A stretch of DNA of 64,000 nt from Centipeda infelix ATCC 43532 (GTDB lineage: Bacteria; Bacillota; Negativicutes; Selenomonadales; Selenomonadaceae), in assembly GCF_000234095.1 (NCBI RefSeq), contig NZ_JH376797.1, positions 412,595 to 476,594 on the forward strand. Reading direction: 5' to 3'. Position 1 is the first letter of the stretch. Every line of letters starts with the position of its first letter. Both the position numbers and the translations under genes were made by a program. The notes beneath the pieces are model-generated. The model saw only the letters and a program-made list of their open reading frames with translations. It searched no databases and had not been told where the DNA came from. Positions 41,441 through 49,994 of this stretch are shown piece after piece.

Positions 41441-42561
41441 ATGCAAGAGCGCGTCTGCGTGAGGCAAAGCGCATTGTTGTCAAGGTGGGGACGAGTACCC
41501 TCACACATCCATCGGGCGGGATGAATCTTCATCGCATGGAGCATCTCGTACGCGAACTCATCGATGAAGCAAATCAAGGGAAGGATATCCTGCTCGTTTC
41601 CTCCGGCGCAATTGCCGCAGGGATGAACACGCTCGGTCTCAAAGAGCGTCCCGCAAACATTCCCGCGCGACAGGCACTTGCCGCAATCGGGCAGGGGACA
41701 CTTTTGCACATCTATGAGAAGTTCTTCCATGAGTACGGACGGACAATGGCACAGATTCTCCTCACAAAGGAGAATGCTGCACGCCACCACCAGTATATGA
41801 ACTCACGCAATGCGCTCCTCGCACTCCTCGGGATGAATGTCATCCCCGTCATCAACGAAAACGATGCTGTTGCCGTCGACGAGATCAAGATCGGGGACAA
41901 TGATAATCTGTCGGCTGTCGTCGCCGCGCTTGTTGATGCGGATGCGCTCATCATCCTTTCGGATATTGACGGTGTCTATACGGCGAACCCGCGCACAGAT
42001 GCGTCAGCACAGCTCATCTCCGAGATTCCGGAGATCACGCCGGAGATCGAGCGGATTGCCGGCGGTGCCGGCTCTGCGCAGGGAACGGGCGGTATGCAGA
42101 CCAAGATCGAAGCTGCAAGGATTGCCCAAAACGCCGGGGTAACAATGGTGATTGCACGCGGCGATGAGGACGGTATCATCCGTTCCATCCTATGCGGGGA
42201 AGAGATCGGAACCCTGTTTCCCGCGCGCGAGGCGCACCTCAAGACCCGCAAGAGCTGGCTTGCATTCGGAAAGCGTCTCACGGGTGAGATTCTCGTGGAT
42301 GAGGGCTGTATTGCCGCCATGCGGCGCGGGGCAAGCCTGCTGGCGGTCGGTGTGACAGCGGTATACGGCAACTTCTCGGCAGGTGAGACGGTGCGCGTCC
42401 TCAGTCCCGCAGGACAGGAGATCGCACGCGGCATTGCAGCCTATAATGCCGCAGATGTGATGCGTCTGATGGGACACAGAACAACGGATTTTCATGAGCT
42501 CGTAGCAGACGATGCACATGAGGAGATCATTCATCGGGACAATATGGTTCTGATGGTATAA
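41437..42561 (+). CDS. proB: Glutamate 5-kinase
   Basis: The 374-residue product contains the amino-acid kinase domain (VVKVGTSTLT near residue 12, SSGAIAAGM near 55, NENDAVAVDEIKIGDND near 136) and a C-terminal PUA domain from about residue 280. It performs the first step of proline synthesis, ATP-dependent phosphorylation of glutamate, and is normally feedback inhibited by proline. It is translationally coupled to yhbY and followed by proA. Confidence 0.97.
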   Translation: MNARARLREAKRIVVKVGTSTLTHPSGGMNLHRMEHLVRELIDEANQGKDILLVSSGAIAAGMNTLGLKERPANIPARQALAAIGQGTLLHIYEKFFHEYGRTMAQILLTKENAARHHQYMNSRNALLALLGMNVIPVINENDAVAVDEIKIGDNDNLSAVVAALVDADALIILSDIDGVYTANPRTDASAQLISEIPEITPEIERIAGGAGSAQGTGGMQTKIEAARIAQNAGVTMVIARGDEDGIIRSILCGEEIGTLFPAREAHLKTRKSWLAFGKRLTGEILVDEGCIAAMRRGASLLAVGVTAVYGNFSAGETVRVLSPAGQEIARGIAAYNAADVMRLMGHRTTDFHELVADDAHEEIIHRDNMVLMV

Positions 42562-42570
42562 GGAGTGTTC

Positions 42571-43824
42571 ATGGTGATAGAGCAGGAGATTCGCGCGCAG
42601 GCAGAGGCAGCAAAGGCAGCCTCCTATCGCCTCGCAGCACTTCGGACGGACGCACGCAACAAAGCACTCTGTGCCATGGCGGATGCCCTGATGGCACACA
42701 GAGACAAAATCCTCCATGAAAACGCAGCAGATGTGGAGGATGCCAAAACATCCGGAATGCGTGCGTCCTATCTGGATCGTCTGCGTCTTGACGAGGCGCG
42801 TATCGCCTCTATGGCAGAAGGACTTCGTTTGACCGCAGCCCTCCCAGATCCGCTGGGAAGAGAGGACTATTCGGTGCGCCGTCCGAACGGGCTTGAGATC
42901 CGTCGTATGCACGTGCCGCTTGGTGTCGTCGGTATGATCTACGAAGCTCGTCCGAACGTGACGGCAGATGCGATCGGCCTCTGTCTGAAAGCCGGGAACG
43001 CCGTTCTCCTGCGCGGCGGTTCCGATGCGCTGCGCTCGAATCTTGCCATCGCAGAGGTGCTTTCGCGCGCCGCCTATGCGGCGGGGATTCCGCAGGGAGC
43101 AATCCAGCTGCTTGCGATGAAGGAACGCGCCGCCGTCGATGTCATGACACATCTGACAGGACTGCTCGATGTCATCATTCCGCGCGGCGGGGCTGGTCTG
43201 ATTCGCCGCATTGTCGAGAGCAGTACCGTCCCTGTCATAGAGACGGGAGCCGGCGTCTGTCATATCTATGTGGATCGTGCGGCAGATATCCCGATGGCAC
43301 TCCGCATTGTGGAAAACGCAAAGGTTTCGAGACCTTCTGTCTGCAATGCCGCAGAGACCCTTCTGGTACACGAGAAGATTGCGGAGGATTTCCTTCCGCA
43401 AATGGCGCAGCTCCTCCATGCAGATGGTGTAGAACTGCGCGGCTGCCCGAAAACGTGTGCAATTCTCTCGGACATTGCGGCGGCAAGTGAGGAGGATTGG
43501 TCTGCGGAATATGGCGACCTCATCCTGTCGATTCGTATGGTTACAGATATGGAGGCGGCAATCGCACATATCAATCGATACAATACGGGGCACTCCGAGA
43601 CCATCGTCACCAATGACATTCGTGCGGCACATGATTTCCAGCAGCGTGTCGATGCCTCGACGATCTATGTGAATGCCTCCACACGCTTTACGGATGGCTT
43701 TGAATTCGGCTTTGGCGCAGAGATCGGCATTAGTACGCAGAAGCTCCATGTACGGGGCCCGATGGGACTTGAAGCCCTGACGAGTACAAAGTATCTTGTC
43801 TACGGTGAGGGACAGGTACGCTGA
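42571..43824 (+). CDS. proA: Glutamate-5-semialdehyde dehydrogenase (gamma-glutamyl phosphate reductase)
   Basis: The ATG at 42571 follows AAGGAG. The 417-residue product carries the ALDH-like fold with catalytic Cys in SRPSVCNAAETLLVHE near residue 253 and the LGVVGMIYEARPNVTADA segment near residue 115. It reduces gamma-glutamyl phosphate with NADPH, the second step of the proline pathway, and forms an operon with proB. Confidence 0.97.
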   Translation: MVIEQEIRAQAEAAKAASYRLAALRTDARNKALCAMADALMAHRDKILHENAADVEDAKTSGMRASYLDRLRLDEARIASMAEGLRLTAALPDPLGREDYSVRRPNGLEIRRMHVPLGVVGMIYEARPNVTADAIGLCLKAGNAVLLRGGSDALRSNLAIAEVLSRAAYAAGIPQGAIQLLAMKERAAVDVMTHLTGLLDVIIPRGGAGLIRRIVESSTVPVIETGAGVCHIYVDRAADIPMALRIVENAKVSRPSVCNAAETLLVHEKIAEDFLPQMAQLLHADGVELRGCPKTCAILSDIAAASEEDWSAEYGDLILSIRMVTDMEAAIAHINRYNTGHSETIVTNDIRAAHDFQQRVDASTIYVNASTRFTDGFEFGFGAEIGISTQKLHVRGPMGLEALTSTKYLVYGEGQVR

Positions 43825-43858
43825 CGATGTTTGCTGTGACAACGAGGACGTGCCACAA

Positions 43859-44008
43859 ATGTACCGCCTGATTGGATATCTTCGGACACTGTGTCAGTAT
43901 ACGGCAACGGCAAAGGGACGACATGATATTCTCGACTATCTGTATGCGGTTGTCACGTTTTTCATCATCACCGCTTTGGTACTCGTGATTCTTCAATTTG
44001 TGAGGTGA
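43859..44008 (+). CDS. Small membrane protein between proA and nadD
   Basis: A 49-residue frame with one C-terminal transmembrane helix (AVVTFFIITALVLVILQFV) preceded by a basic-amphipathic segment. A weak GAGGA lies 10 bases before the ATG; an in-frame ATG at 43796 inside proA is unlikely. It fills the only gap in this dense operon. No family is recognised. Confidence 0.5.
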   Translation: MYRLIGYLRTLCQYTATAKGRHDILDYLYAVVTFFIITALVLVILQFVR

Positions 44009-44014
44009 ACAGAG

Positions 44015-44635
44015 GTGGGAAGCCGCATTGGAATTATGGGCGGAACATTTGACCCCATTCATATGGGACATCTCATCACAGCAGAGATGGTGCGCTCGGC
44101 AGCCTGCCTGGACAGGGTTCTCTTTATCCCGTCTGCGCGTCCGCCGCATAAGGATGGAACGCGCGCAGCGTCCCCCGAAGATCGGCTTGCCATGACGGAG
44201 TGTGCCATACAGGAAAACCCGCGTTTTTCGGTATCGGATATCGAACTGCGCCGTGAAGGGCCTTCCTATACGGTGGATACCATTGCGGAGCTCCAACATC
44301 GACTGGACGGCGCGGAGCTGTTCTTTATCACCGGAGCGGACGCAATGAACGATCTCTATCATTGGCATGAACCAAAACGCCTGCTGTGTTCCTGTCAGTT
44401 CATCGTGGCGACGCGGCAGGGCGTTCCACTCGATGAGCTCCTGCTCGCAGAAAAATTTACGGCAGAGGAGCGCAGTCACATTCAGGTGCTGCCAACGCCG
44501 CATTTGGAAATCTCCTCAAGTGCGATTCGCACACGCATCCGTGCAGGGCTTTCCATTCGGCATCTGGTGCCGCGTGCGGTAGAGGAATATATTGAAGACA
44601 GGGGGCTGTATCGTGAGCATGACAAAGAGCTATGA
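44015..44635 (+). CDS. nadD: Nicotinate-nucleotide adenylyltransferase
   Basis: A GTG start at 44015 gives 206 residues with the nucleotidyltransferase motifs GIMGGTFDPIHMGHL at residues 5-19 and ISSSAIRTRI near 166. It transfers AMP to nicotinate mononucleotide in NAD synthesis. Its end overlaps yqeK, its usual neighbour in Firmicutes. Confidence 0.96.
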   Translation: MGSRIGIMGGTFDPIHMGHLITAEMVRSAACLDRVLFIPSARPPHKDGTRAASPEDRLAMTECAIQENPRFSVSDIELRREGPSYTVDTIAELQHRLDGAELFFITGADAMNDLYHWHEPKRLLCSCQFIVATRQGVPLDELLLAEKFTAEERSHIQVLPTPHLEISSSAIRTRIRAGLSIRHLVPRAVEEYIEDRGLYREHDKEL

Positions 44636-45194
44636 GGAGATGCGTGCCATTCTTGAGCAGCAGCTCACCCCAAGCCGTTACAAGCACTCTCTGGGGGTTG
44701 CCGAGACAGCGGCGACAATGGCGCGCCGTTTTGGCATGAACGAAGAACGCGCACGTGTGGCGGGCCTCCTGCATGACTGCGGTCGTGTCTATGAGACATC
44801 TGAACTGCCAAAAGAGGCACGTCGTCGCGGAATTCCCATCGGAAAAATCGAATCCGCCATGCCGCTTTTGCTCCACGCCTATGTGGGGGCTTATCTGATC
44901 TACGAGGTCTACGGCATTAACGATGCCGTGATTGCACAGGCGGTCTGGCGACATACCGTCGGCGGCACGAACATGACGGCACTGGATAAGATCATCTACT
45001 ATGCCGATATGATCGAGCCATCACGCACCTATCCCAAAGTCGAGCATCTGCGTGAACTCGCGCGTACAGCCTCGCTGGATGAAATGATGCTGGTCGGACT
45101 GACGGAGTCCATTCTCTTTGTTGCACAGAAGGGTGGGCTCATTCATCCGGATACCGTTACGGCACGAAATGAACTTCTTCTTGAGCGACGCTGA
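44613..45194 (+). CDS. yqeK: HD-domain bis(5'-nucleosyl)-tetraphosphatase YqeK
   Basis: The GTG at 44613 lies 7 bases after GGGGG and is preferred; the ATG at 44619 is also possible. The 193-residue product has the HD-domain metal ligands: His in RYKHSLGVAETAA, HD in GLLHDCGRVYE and a downstream DKIIYYADMIEPSR. YqeK hydrolyses Ap4A symmetrically. It overlaps nadD by 23 bases and precedes a cell-wall LCP gene and rsfS, as in many Firmicutes. Confidence 0.92.
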   Translation: MSMTKSYEEMRAILEQQLTPSRYKHSLGVAETAATMARRFGMNEERARVAGLLHDCGRVYETSELPKEARRRGIPIGKIESAMPLLLHAYVGAYLIYEVYGINDAVIAQAVWRHTVGGTNMTALDKIIYYADMIEPSRTYPKVEHLRELARTASLDEMMLVGLTESILFVAQKGGLIHPDTVTARNELLLERR

Positions 45195-45225
45195 ATGATT
45201 CTATTGCATGGACAGAGAGGGGGGG

Positions 45226-46278
45226 ATGATGTCGGAATACGACGCAGAGGAACTTGCTGCTCAATTACAAAGTGAAAACTCACGTGAAAATATCAACAAG
45301 CGCCGCAGTCAGCGAAAACGCAAACGCCGTATGGCATTTCTGCGCGGCATCATTCGCCTCATCTGCACTATTATCCTCCTTGCAGCACTCAGTATCGGAG
45401 GATACTACGTCATCGGATGGGGGGTACAGGCGTACCGTGACGTGCGGGATATGTATGAGGCATACTTGATCCGTCAGGAAGCAAATCGTGGAGAGGTTGA
45501 CGTTCGTTTTGACGGCTATACGAATGTACTGGTACTCGGTCTGGATGATGCGGTCAATATGGATAACGACGAGGAAAAACGAGCCGATGCTATTCTCCTC
45601 ATCAGCATGGAAAATGCAACGGGCAAAGTGCGTATCCTCAACATCCCGCGCGATACATGGGTGGTCATGGCGCAAGACAAAGGCGAAACCAGACTTTCCA
45701 ATGTTTACGCCGTCGGCGGAGCTCCCCTGATGGTGCGGACGATCAACCAAATGTTTGACATCTCCATTCATCAGTACGTTATCATCGATCTTGCGACATT
45801 CGCACAGATCGTGGACACGGTCGGCGGTATCGACCTCTATATCGAGCAGAACATGGACTATGACGATCCCGAGGCGCAGCTTTCGATCCATATGCGGCAG
45901 GGGTATCGCCATCTGGACGGAAAGAGCGCAGAGCACTATCTGCGCTATCGGAGCGACGACCTCGGCGATCTCGGGCGGACACAGCGGCAGCAGAAATTTG
46001 TCAAGGCATTCTATGCCAAGCTCCTGCGCGTCGATACACTGCCAAAGATCCCGACCATCGCAGATATCCTGAAACAAAATGTCACAACCAGTGCGGAGCT
46101 CTTTGACTCCGTGCACATTGGCAATGTCATTCGGAAACTGAGCAGCGATCCGCCGCGCACAATCATGCTGCCCGGTGATTTCTCACGGAGCGATGATACC
46201 GTCTGGATCATGGATCGCGCGGCAACGGATGAAATTATTCATGAACTTTTCCCGCCGGAGACGACGGGTGCGGAGTAA
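45226..46278 (+). CDS. LytR-CpsA-Psr family cell-envelope transferase
   Basis: ATGs at 45226 and 45229 follow GAGAGGGGGGG; the ATG at 45208 has no ribosome site. The product of about 350 residues has a short basic cytoplasmic start, one membrane helix (IIRLICTIILLAALSIGGYY near residue 40) and an LCP domain, with VLVLGLDDA, RADAILLISMENATG and ILNIPRDTWV. LCP proteins attach anionic glycopolymers to peptidoglycan or modify envelope glycans. Its position between yqeK and rsfS is conserved in several Firmicutes. Confidence 0.92.
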   Translation: MMSEYDAEELAAQLQSENSRENINKRRSQRKRKRRMAFLRGIIRLICTIILLAALSIGGYYVIGWGVQAYRDVRDMYEAYLIRQEANRGEVDVRFDGYTNVLVLGLDDAVNMDNDEEKRADAILLISMENATGKVRILNIPRDTWVVMAQDKGETRLSNVYAVGGAPLMVRTINQMFDISIHQYVIIDLATFAQIVDTVGGIDLYIEQNMDYDDPEAQLSIHMRQGYRHLDGKSAEHYLRYRSDDLGDLGRTQRQQKFVKAFYAKLLRVDTLPKIPTIADILKQNVTTSAELFDSVHIGNVIRKLSSDPPRTIMLPGDFSRSDDTVWIMDRAATDEIIHELFPPETTGAE

Positions 46279-46292
46279 CAGGAGGGAACAGC

Positions 46293-46637
46293 TTGACAGA
46301 GCAGGAAAAATGCCGTGTGATTTGCGCGGCGGCGGATGAAAAAAAAGCACGCGATATCGTGCAGATGGACATGATCGGTCTGACGTCAACGAATGACTAT
46401 TTTGTCATCTGCTCGGCGAATACCGCAACACAGGTGCGCGCAATTGCAGATAACATTGAAGAAAAAATGGAGGAAGCGGGCATTTCCTTCCTCCACAAGG
46501 AAGGCTATCGTGAAGGAGAGTGGGTTCTGCTCGACTACGGCGATACCGTCGCGCACATCTTCCAGCAGGATGCACGCGAATACTACGCGCTGGAACGCCT
46601 GTGGGGCGATGCAAAGCTGACGCCATACGAGGAATAG
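46293..46637 (+). CDS. rsfS: Ribosomal silencing factor RsfS
   Basis: A TTG start at 46293 with GGAGGG 6 bases upstream gives a 114-residue Iojap/RsfS-family protein with TSTNDYFVICSANT, GYREGEWVLLDYGDTVAHIF and YYALERLWGDA. It binds L14 and blocks subunit joining when nutrients are scarce. Confidence 0.95.
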   Translation: MTEQEKCRVICAAADEKKARDIVQMDMIGLTSTNDYFVICSANTATQVRAIADNIEEKMEEAGISFLHKEGYREGEWVLLDYGDTVAHIFQQDAREYYALERLWGDAKLTPYEE

Positions 46638-46642
46638 GAAAG

Positions 46643-47551
46643 ATGCAGGAAAGAACGCGAAAAACGGAGCATAACCAACGCCCATGCAAATACGGTCCGA
46701 GTCAGGTCGCCGAACTCACCGCTGTACGTGAGAGTGAACTTGGCGTATTTTTGGACGCAGAGACCGGGAACACCAGTGACGACATCCTGCTGCACCATGT
46801 TCAGCAGACAGCGCCCGTCAAGATTGGTGATCGCGTTCGCGTCTTCCTTTACCTCGATCCAAAACGCCGCCTCACTGCGAGCATGCGGACGCCCCGCATG
46901 AAGGAGGGGCAGGTCGCTCGTCTGCGCGTCATCAACGTCACAAAGGAAGGTGCGTTTCTCGATGTCGGGGCTGAGCGCGGTATCTTTCTCCCCTTCGCAG
47001 GGATGCGAGGCCGTCCGCAAGTCGGTGAGACCGTCTGGGCAAAGCTCTATACCGACAAATCAGGACGCCTTGCCGTAACCATGGAGGTCGAGGATGAGCT
47101 GCGCCGCGCCTCACGTCCCGCCGAAGGCGTGCGTGTAGGAGACCGCCTGAAAGGTTCCGTCTACAATATTACGGAACGCGGTGCATTTCTCTTTACCGAA
47201 GAACGCTATATTGTCTTTATCGACCACCGCGAGATTCCCAAACGGCCGCGTGTCGGCGAAACCGTCGAAATGCGTGTGACTTACCTGCGCGAGGACGGAC
47301 GACTGAATGCCTCCCTGCGCCCACCAAAGGAAACGGCACAACAGGAAGACGCAGATCGGCTCCTCGCTCTCCTGAACGAACATAACGGCAGGATGCCATA
47401 CACTGATGCAACATCGCCGGAGGTCATTCAGGATCGCTTTCATATCAGTAAAGCAGCATTCAAGCGCGCACTTGGTCGCTTGCTAAAGGAGGGGCTCATT
47501 GAGCAGCGTGATGGATGGACGTATTTATCCGAGAAAAACAAAAAGTCCTAG
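46643..47551 (+). CDS. S1 RNA-binding protein, CvfB-like
   Basis: The ATG at 46643 follows GAGGAATAGGAAAG. The 302-residue product has two or three S1-like OB folds (VTKEGAFLDVGAERGIFLP near residue 94; NITERGAFLFTEERYIVFI near 174) and a C-terminal winged helix (FHISKAAFKRALGRLLKEGLI). This is the domain order of CvfB/YitL, an RNA-binding regulator of virulence and metabolism in staphylococci. It is close behind rsfS, so likely in the same operon. Confidence 0.88.
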   Translation: MQERTRKTEHNQRPCKYGPSQVAELTAVRESELGVFLDAETGNTSDDILLHHVQQTAPVKIGDRVRVFLYLDPKRRLTASMRTPRMKEGQVARLRVINVTKEGAFLDVGAERGIFLPFAGMRGRPQVGETVWAKLYTDKSGRLAVTMEVEDELRRASRPAEGVRVGDRLKGSVYNITERGAFLFTEERYIVFIDHREIPKRPRVGETVEMRVTYLREDGRLNASLRPPKETAQQEDADRLLALLNEHNGRMPYTDATSPEVIQDRFHISKAAFKRALGRLLKEGLIEQRDGWTYLSEKNKKS

Positions 47552-47640
47552 ATTTTTATCAAAACAGGCAGGATTTTTTTTCTAAAGGGCGAATAGAGAG
47601 CATAGCAAACAATGTTTACAAGCATGGGGGAGAGAGATAA

Positions 47641-48591
47641 ATGGCAGATACGGTTGCAGAAGAGAGAAAAGGCATCCTGCTTGAGACAGGAACGAACGAA
47701 TTTGAGATTGTCGAGTTCAGCATTGGGAAGGTGAACTACGGCATCAACGTCGCAAAGGTCCGTGAGGTCATTACGCGTACCCCGGTCACAGCAATGCCTG
47801 AGGCACATCCCTATGTTGACGGACTGTTTACGCTCCGCGGCAAGGCAATCCCGCTCGTCAATATGGCGCGGTGCCTGAATCTCCAGACGGCAGATGAGCT
47901 CCAGAACATCATCGTTACGGAGATCAACAACTACGATATTGGCTTCCTCGTCGGCAGTGTCTACCGCATTCACCGCATTTCGTGGAAGAATATGGAGCCG
48001 GCACCGAATGTCGGTGAGGGGTCGCGTGTCGTCGGTATCATCAAGATGGAGGATCGCATTGTTCTCCTGCTTGACTTTGAAACCATCATTGCTGAGATCA
48101 ACCCGGAGATCAACCAGAAACTCACAACGGTCACGGAGGCAACACAGGATGCCAAGACTCGCCGCGGAACAGCGCATATCGTGGTCGCAGAGGACTCCAA
48201 GATGCTGCGTGACCTCCTTGTGAACACATTACACGAGTCGGGATACAAGTTCATCCGCGACTTCGGCAATGGGCAGGATGCATGGGATTACTTGCAGGAT
48301 CTTGCACGCAAGAATGGTCCGATCGAAAACCATGTGCGCATCATTATCTCCGATGTCGAGATGCCAAAAATGGATGGACATCGTCTGCTCAAGCTCGTAC
48401 GCGAGGATGACCGTCTGGGCGAGGTTCCGCTCGTTCTCTTCTCCTCCCTCATCAGTGAGGAAATGAAGCGCAAGGGCGAAAGCCTCGGCGCATCCGGACA
48501 GGTGTCGAAGCCGGAGATCAACCAGCTTATCGATCTGTTGGATACGCTCATCTTTGGCGAGCCGCTTCACGATACCATCGACGAACACTAA
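47641..48591 (+). CDS. cheV: Chemotaxis coupling protein CheV
   Basis: The 316-residue product joins an N-terminal CheW domain (residues about 18-160, FSIGKVNYGINVAKVREVI) to a C-terminal receiver domain with the phospho-acceptor Asp in IISDVEMPKMDG near residue 239 and conserved Lys in QVSKPE near 286. CheV couples chemoreceptors to CheA and assists adaptation through phosphorylation. Its presence implies a motile host. GGGGGAGAGAGATAA precedes the ATG. It is a single-gene unit bounded by a terminator. Confidence 0.95.
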   Translation: MADTVAEERKGILLETGTNEFEIVEFSIGKVNYGINVAKVREVITRTPVTAMPEAHPYVDGLFTLRGKAIPLVNMARCLNLQTADELQNIIVTEINNYDIGFLVGSVYRIHRISWKNMEPAPNVGEGSRVVGIIKMEDRIVLLLDFETIIAEINPEINQKLTTVTEATQDAKTRRGTAHIVVAEDSKMLRDLLVNTLHESGYKFIRDFGNGQDAWDYLQDLARKNGPIENHVRIIISDVEMPKMDGHRLLKLVREDDRLGEVPLVLFSSLISEEMKRKGESLGASGQVSKPEINQLIDLLDTLIFGEPLHDTIDEH

Positions 48592-48605
48592 GTTCGGATA
48601 ATATA

Positions 48606-48638
48606 AGGACTGCTGTACTTCTGTACGGCAGTCCTTTT
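48606..48638 (+). terminator. Terminator after cheV
   Basis: GGACTGCTGTAC / GTACGGCAGTCC with a TTCT loop and one T-G pair, followed by TTTTCG. Confidence 0.9.
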
Positions 48639-48645
48639 CGTTCTA

Positions 48646-48674
48646 TTGACATGACTCTAAAATCTCGTTATCAT
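48646..48674 (+). promoter_or_regulatory. Promoter of the pur operon
   Basis: TTGACA (48646-48651), 17 bases, TATCAT (48669-48674). The leader to purE is only about 15 bases, so there is no room for a purine riboswitch; a PurR-type box was not recognised. Confidence 0.82.
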
Positions 48675-48695
48675 AGAGATCAAGGAGATGGTAAA

Positions 48696-49184
48696 ATGAA
48701 GGTAGCAGTCCTCATGGGAAGCGACTCCGACTGGCCAATCTTAAAGCCGGCGGTGGAGCTCCTGAAACAATTCGGCATCGAACCGGTGGTCAAGGTTGCC
48801 TCGGCACATCGCACGCCCTCTATTGTGCGTGATTTTGTCATGGAAGCCGATCACAACAAGGAGTTTGCGGCATTTATTGTGGCAGCGGGAGCTGCGGCAC
48901 ATCTTGCAGGTGTTGTAGCAAGCTACACAATCAAACCCGTCATCGGTATCCCCGTCAATGCGACACCGCTGAACGGTATGGATGCGCTGCTCAGCACAGT
49001 GCAGATGCCGTCGGGGGTTCCCGTTGCGTCCATGGCGATCAACGGTGCAAAGAATGCCGCGATCTTTGTCGCGGAAATTCTTGCCGTGTACGACACCTCG
49101 ATCGCAGAAGCACTGATGGACTATCGGGAAAAGATGGTACTTGAGGTGGAAGCGAAAGCAGATCGGGTTGCAGCACAGCTGTAA
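48696..49184 (+). CDS. purE: N5-carboxyaminoimidazole ribonucleotide mutase
   Basis: The ATG at 48696 follows AAGGAG. The 162-residue product has [13 protein letters not shown] at the start, VASAHRTP near residue 40 and [14 protein letters not shown] near 70, the class I PurE pattern. Class I enzymes normally act on N5-CAIR made by PurK, but purK is not in this operon and may lie elsewhere. The GKAGA-x-NAA motif of enterobacterial PurE is shortened here to INGAKNAA. Confidence 0.94.
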   Translation: MKVAVLMGSDSDWPILKPAVELLKQFGIEPVVKVASAHRTPSIVRDFVMEADHNKEFAAFIVAAGAAAHLAGVVASYTIKPVIGIPVNATPLNGMDALLSTVQMPSGVPVASMAINGAKNAAIFVAEILAVYDTSIAEALMDYREKMVLEVEAKADRVAAQL

Positions 49185-49275
49185 ACACCAATACACATAG
49201 GATAATGTCCTGTATTTAGGGAAGCACTGATAAATTCAGTGATTTCTTAGGAGAAATGGAAAGGCAGGCCGAATA
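49185..49275. repeat. Solo copy of a MITE terminal repeat between purE and purC
   Basis: GGAAGCACTGATAAATTCAG (49220-49239) is an exact inverted copy of the right end (55121-55140) of the foldback element after purD. The spacer also contains CACTGA-TAAAT-TCAGTG, a small hairpin. It lies within the operon transcript. Confidence 0.65.
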
Positions 49276-49989
49276 ATGGAGCGCAAAGAGGCTCTTTACG
49301 AGGGTAAGGCAAAGATTATCTATGCAACGGATCATTCCGATGAATACCTCGTATACTATAAGGATGATGCAACTGCCGGCAACGGTGCAAAGAAGGGGAC
49401 GATTGCCGACAAGGGGGTCATGAACAACAAGATGACGGCGTTCTTCTTCGATCTTCTTGCAAAGGAAGGAATCCCTCATCACTATATCTCCATGCCGAGT
49501 GACCGTGAGATGATTGTCAAGAAACTTACGATCATCCCACTCGAGGTCATCATCCGTAATGTTGCCGCAGGTTCACTTGCTCAGCGTCTCGGACTTGAGG
49601 AAGGCGTTCCGATGCCGTTTCCGATCATTGAATACTGCTACAAGAACGACGATCTCGGCGACCCCATGCTCAACCGCTACCATATCCGTGCGATGAAGAT
49701 TGCAACGGATGCTGAGCTGGACGAGATTGAGCGCATGTCGCTGAAGATCAACGATATCCTTACGAAGTTCCTCAAGACCAAGCGCGTCGATCTCATCGAC
49801 TTCAAACTCGAATTTGGCAAAGATGCAAACGGAAATATCATCCTTGCTGACGAGATTTCTCCGGACAACTGCCGTTTCTGGGACAGCGATACGAAGGAGA
49901 AGCTGGACAAGGATCGTTTCCGCCGTGATCTCGGCAATGTAGAGAATGCCTATAAGGAGATGCTCCACAGGCTGACGGGAGAAGCATAA
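49276..49989 (+). CDS. purC: Phosphoribosylaminoimidazole-succinocarboxamide synthase
   Basis: The 237-residue product starts MERKEALYEGKAKIIYATDH and has the SAICAR synthetase signatures EVIIRNVAAGSLAQRLG near residue 95 and LIDFKLEFGKD with DEISPDNCRFWD near 175-200. It condenses CAIR with aspartate using ATP. Confidence 0.97.
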   Translation: MERKEALYEGKAKIIYATDHSDEYLVYYKDDATAGNGAKKGTIADKGVMNNKMTAFFFDLLAKEGIPHHYISMPSDREMIVKKLTIIPLEVIIRNVAAGSLAQRLGLEEGVPMPFPIIEYCYKNDDLGDPMLNRYHIRAMKIATDAELDEIERMSLKINDILTKFLKTKRVDLIDFKLEFGKDANGNIILADEISPDNCRFWDSDTKEKLDKDRFRRDLGNVENAYKEMLHRLTGEA

Positions 49990-49994
49990 GAGAG

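Noticed and set aside
42190..43842. 550-residue open frame antisense to proB and proA
   Set aside because: It is Cys/His/Arg-rich low-quality sequence with no ribosome site and lies opposite two certain genes; GC-rich third positions make such antisense frames common.
47552..47640. Possible sigma-28 flagellar promoter before cheV
   Set aside because: TAAA is present near 47585 but no GCCGATAA-like -10 follows at the right distance.
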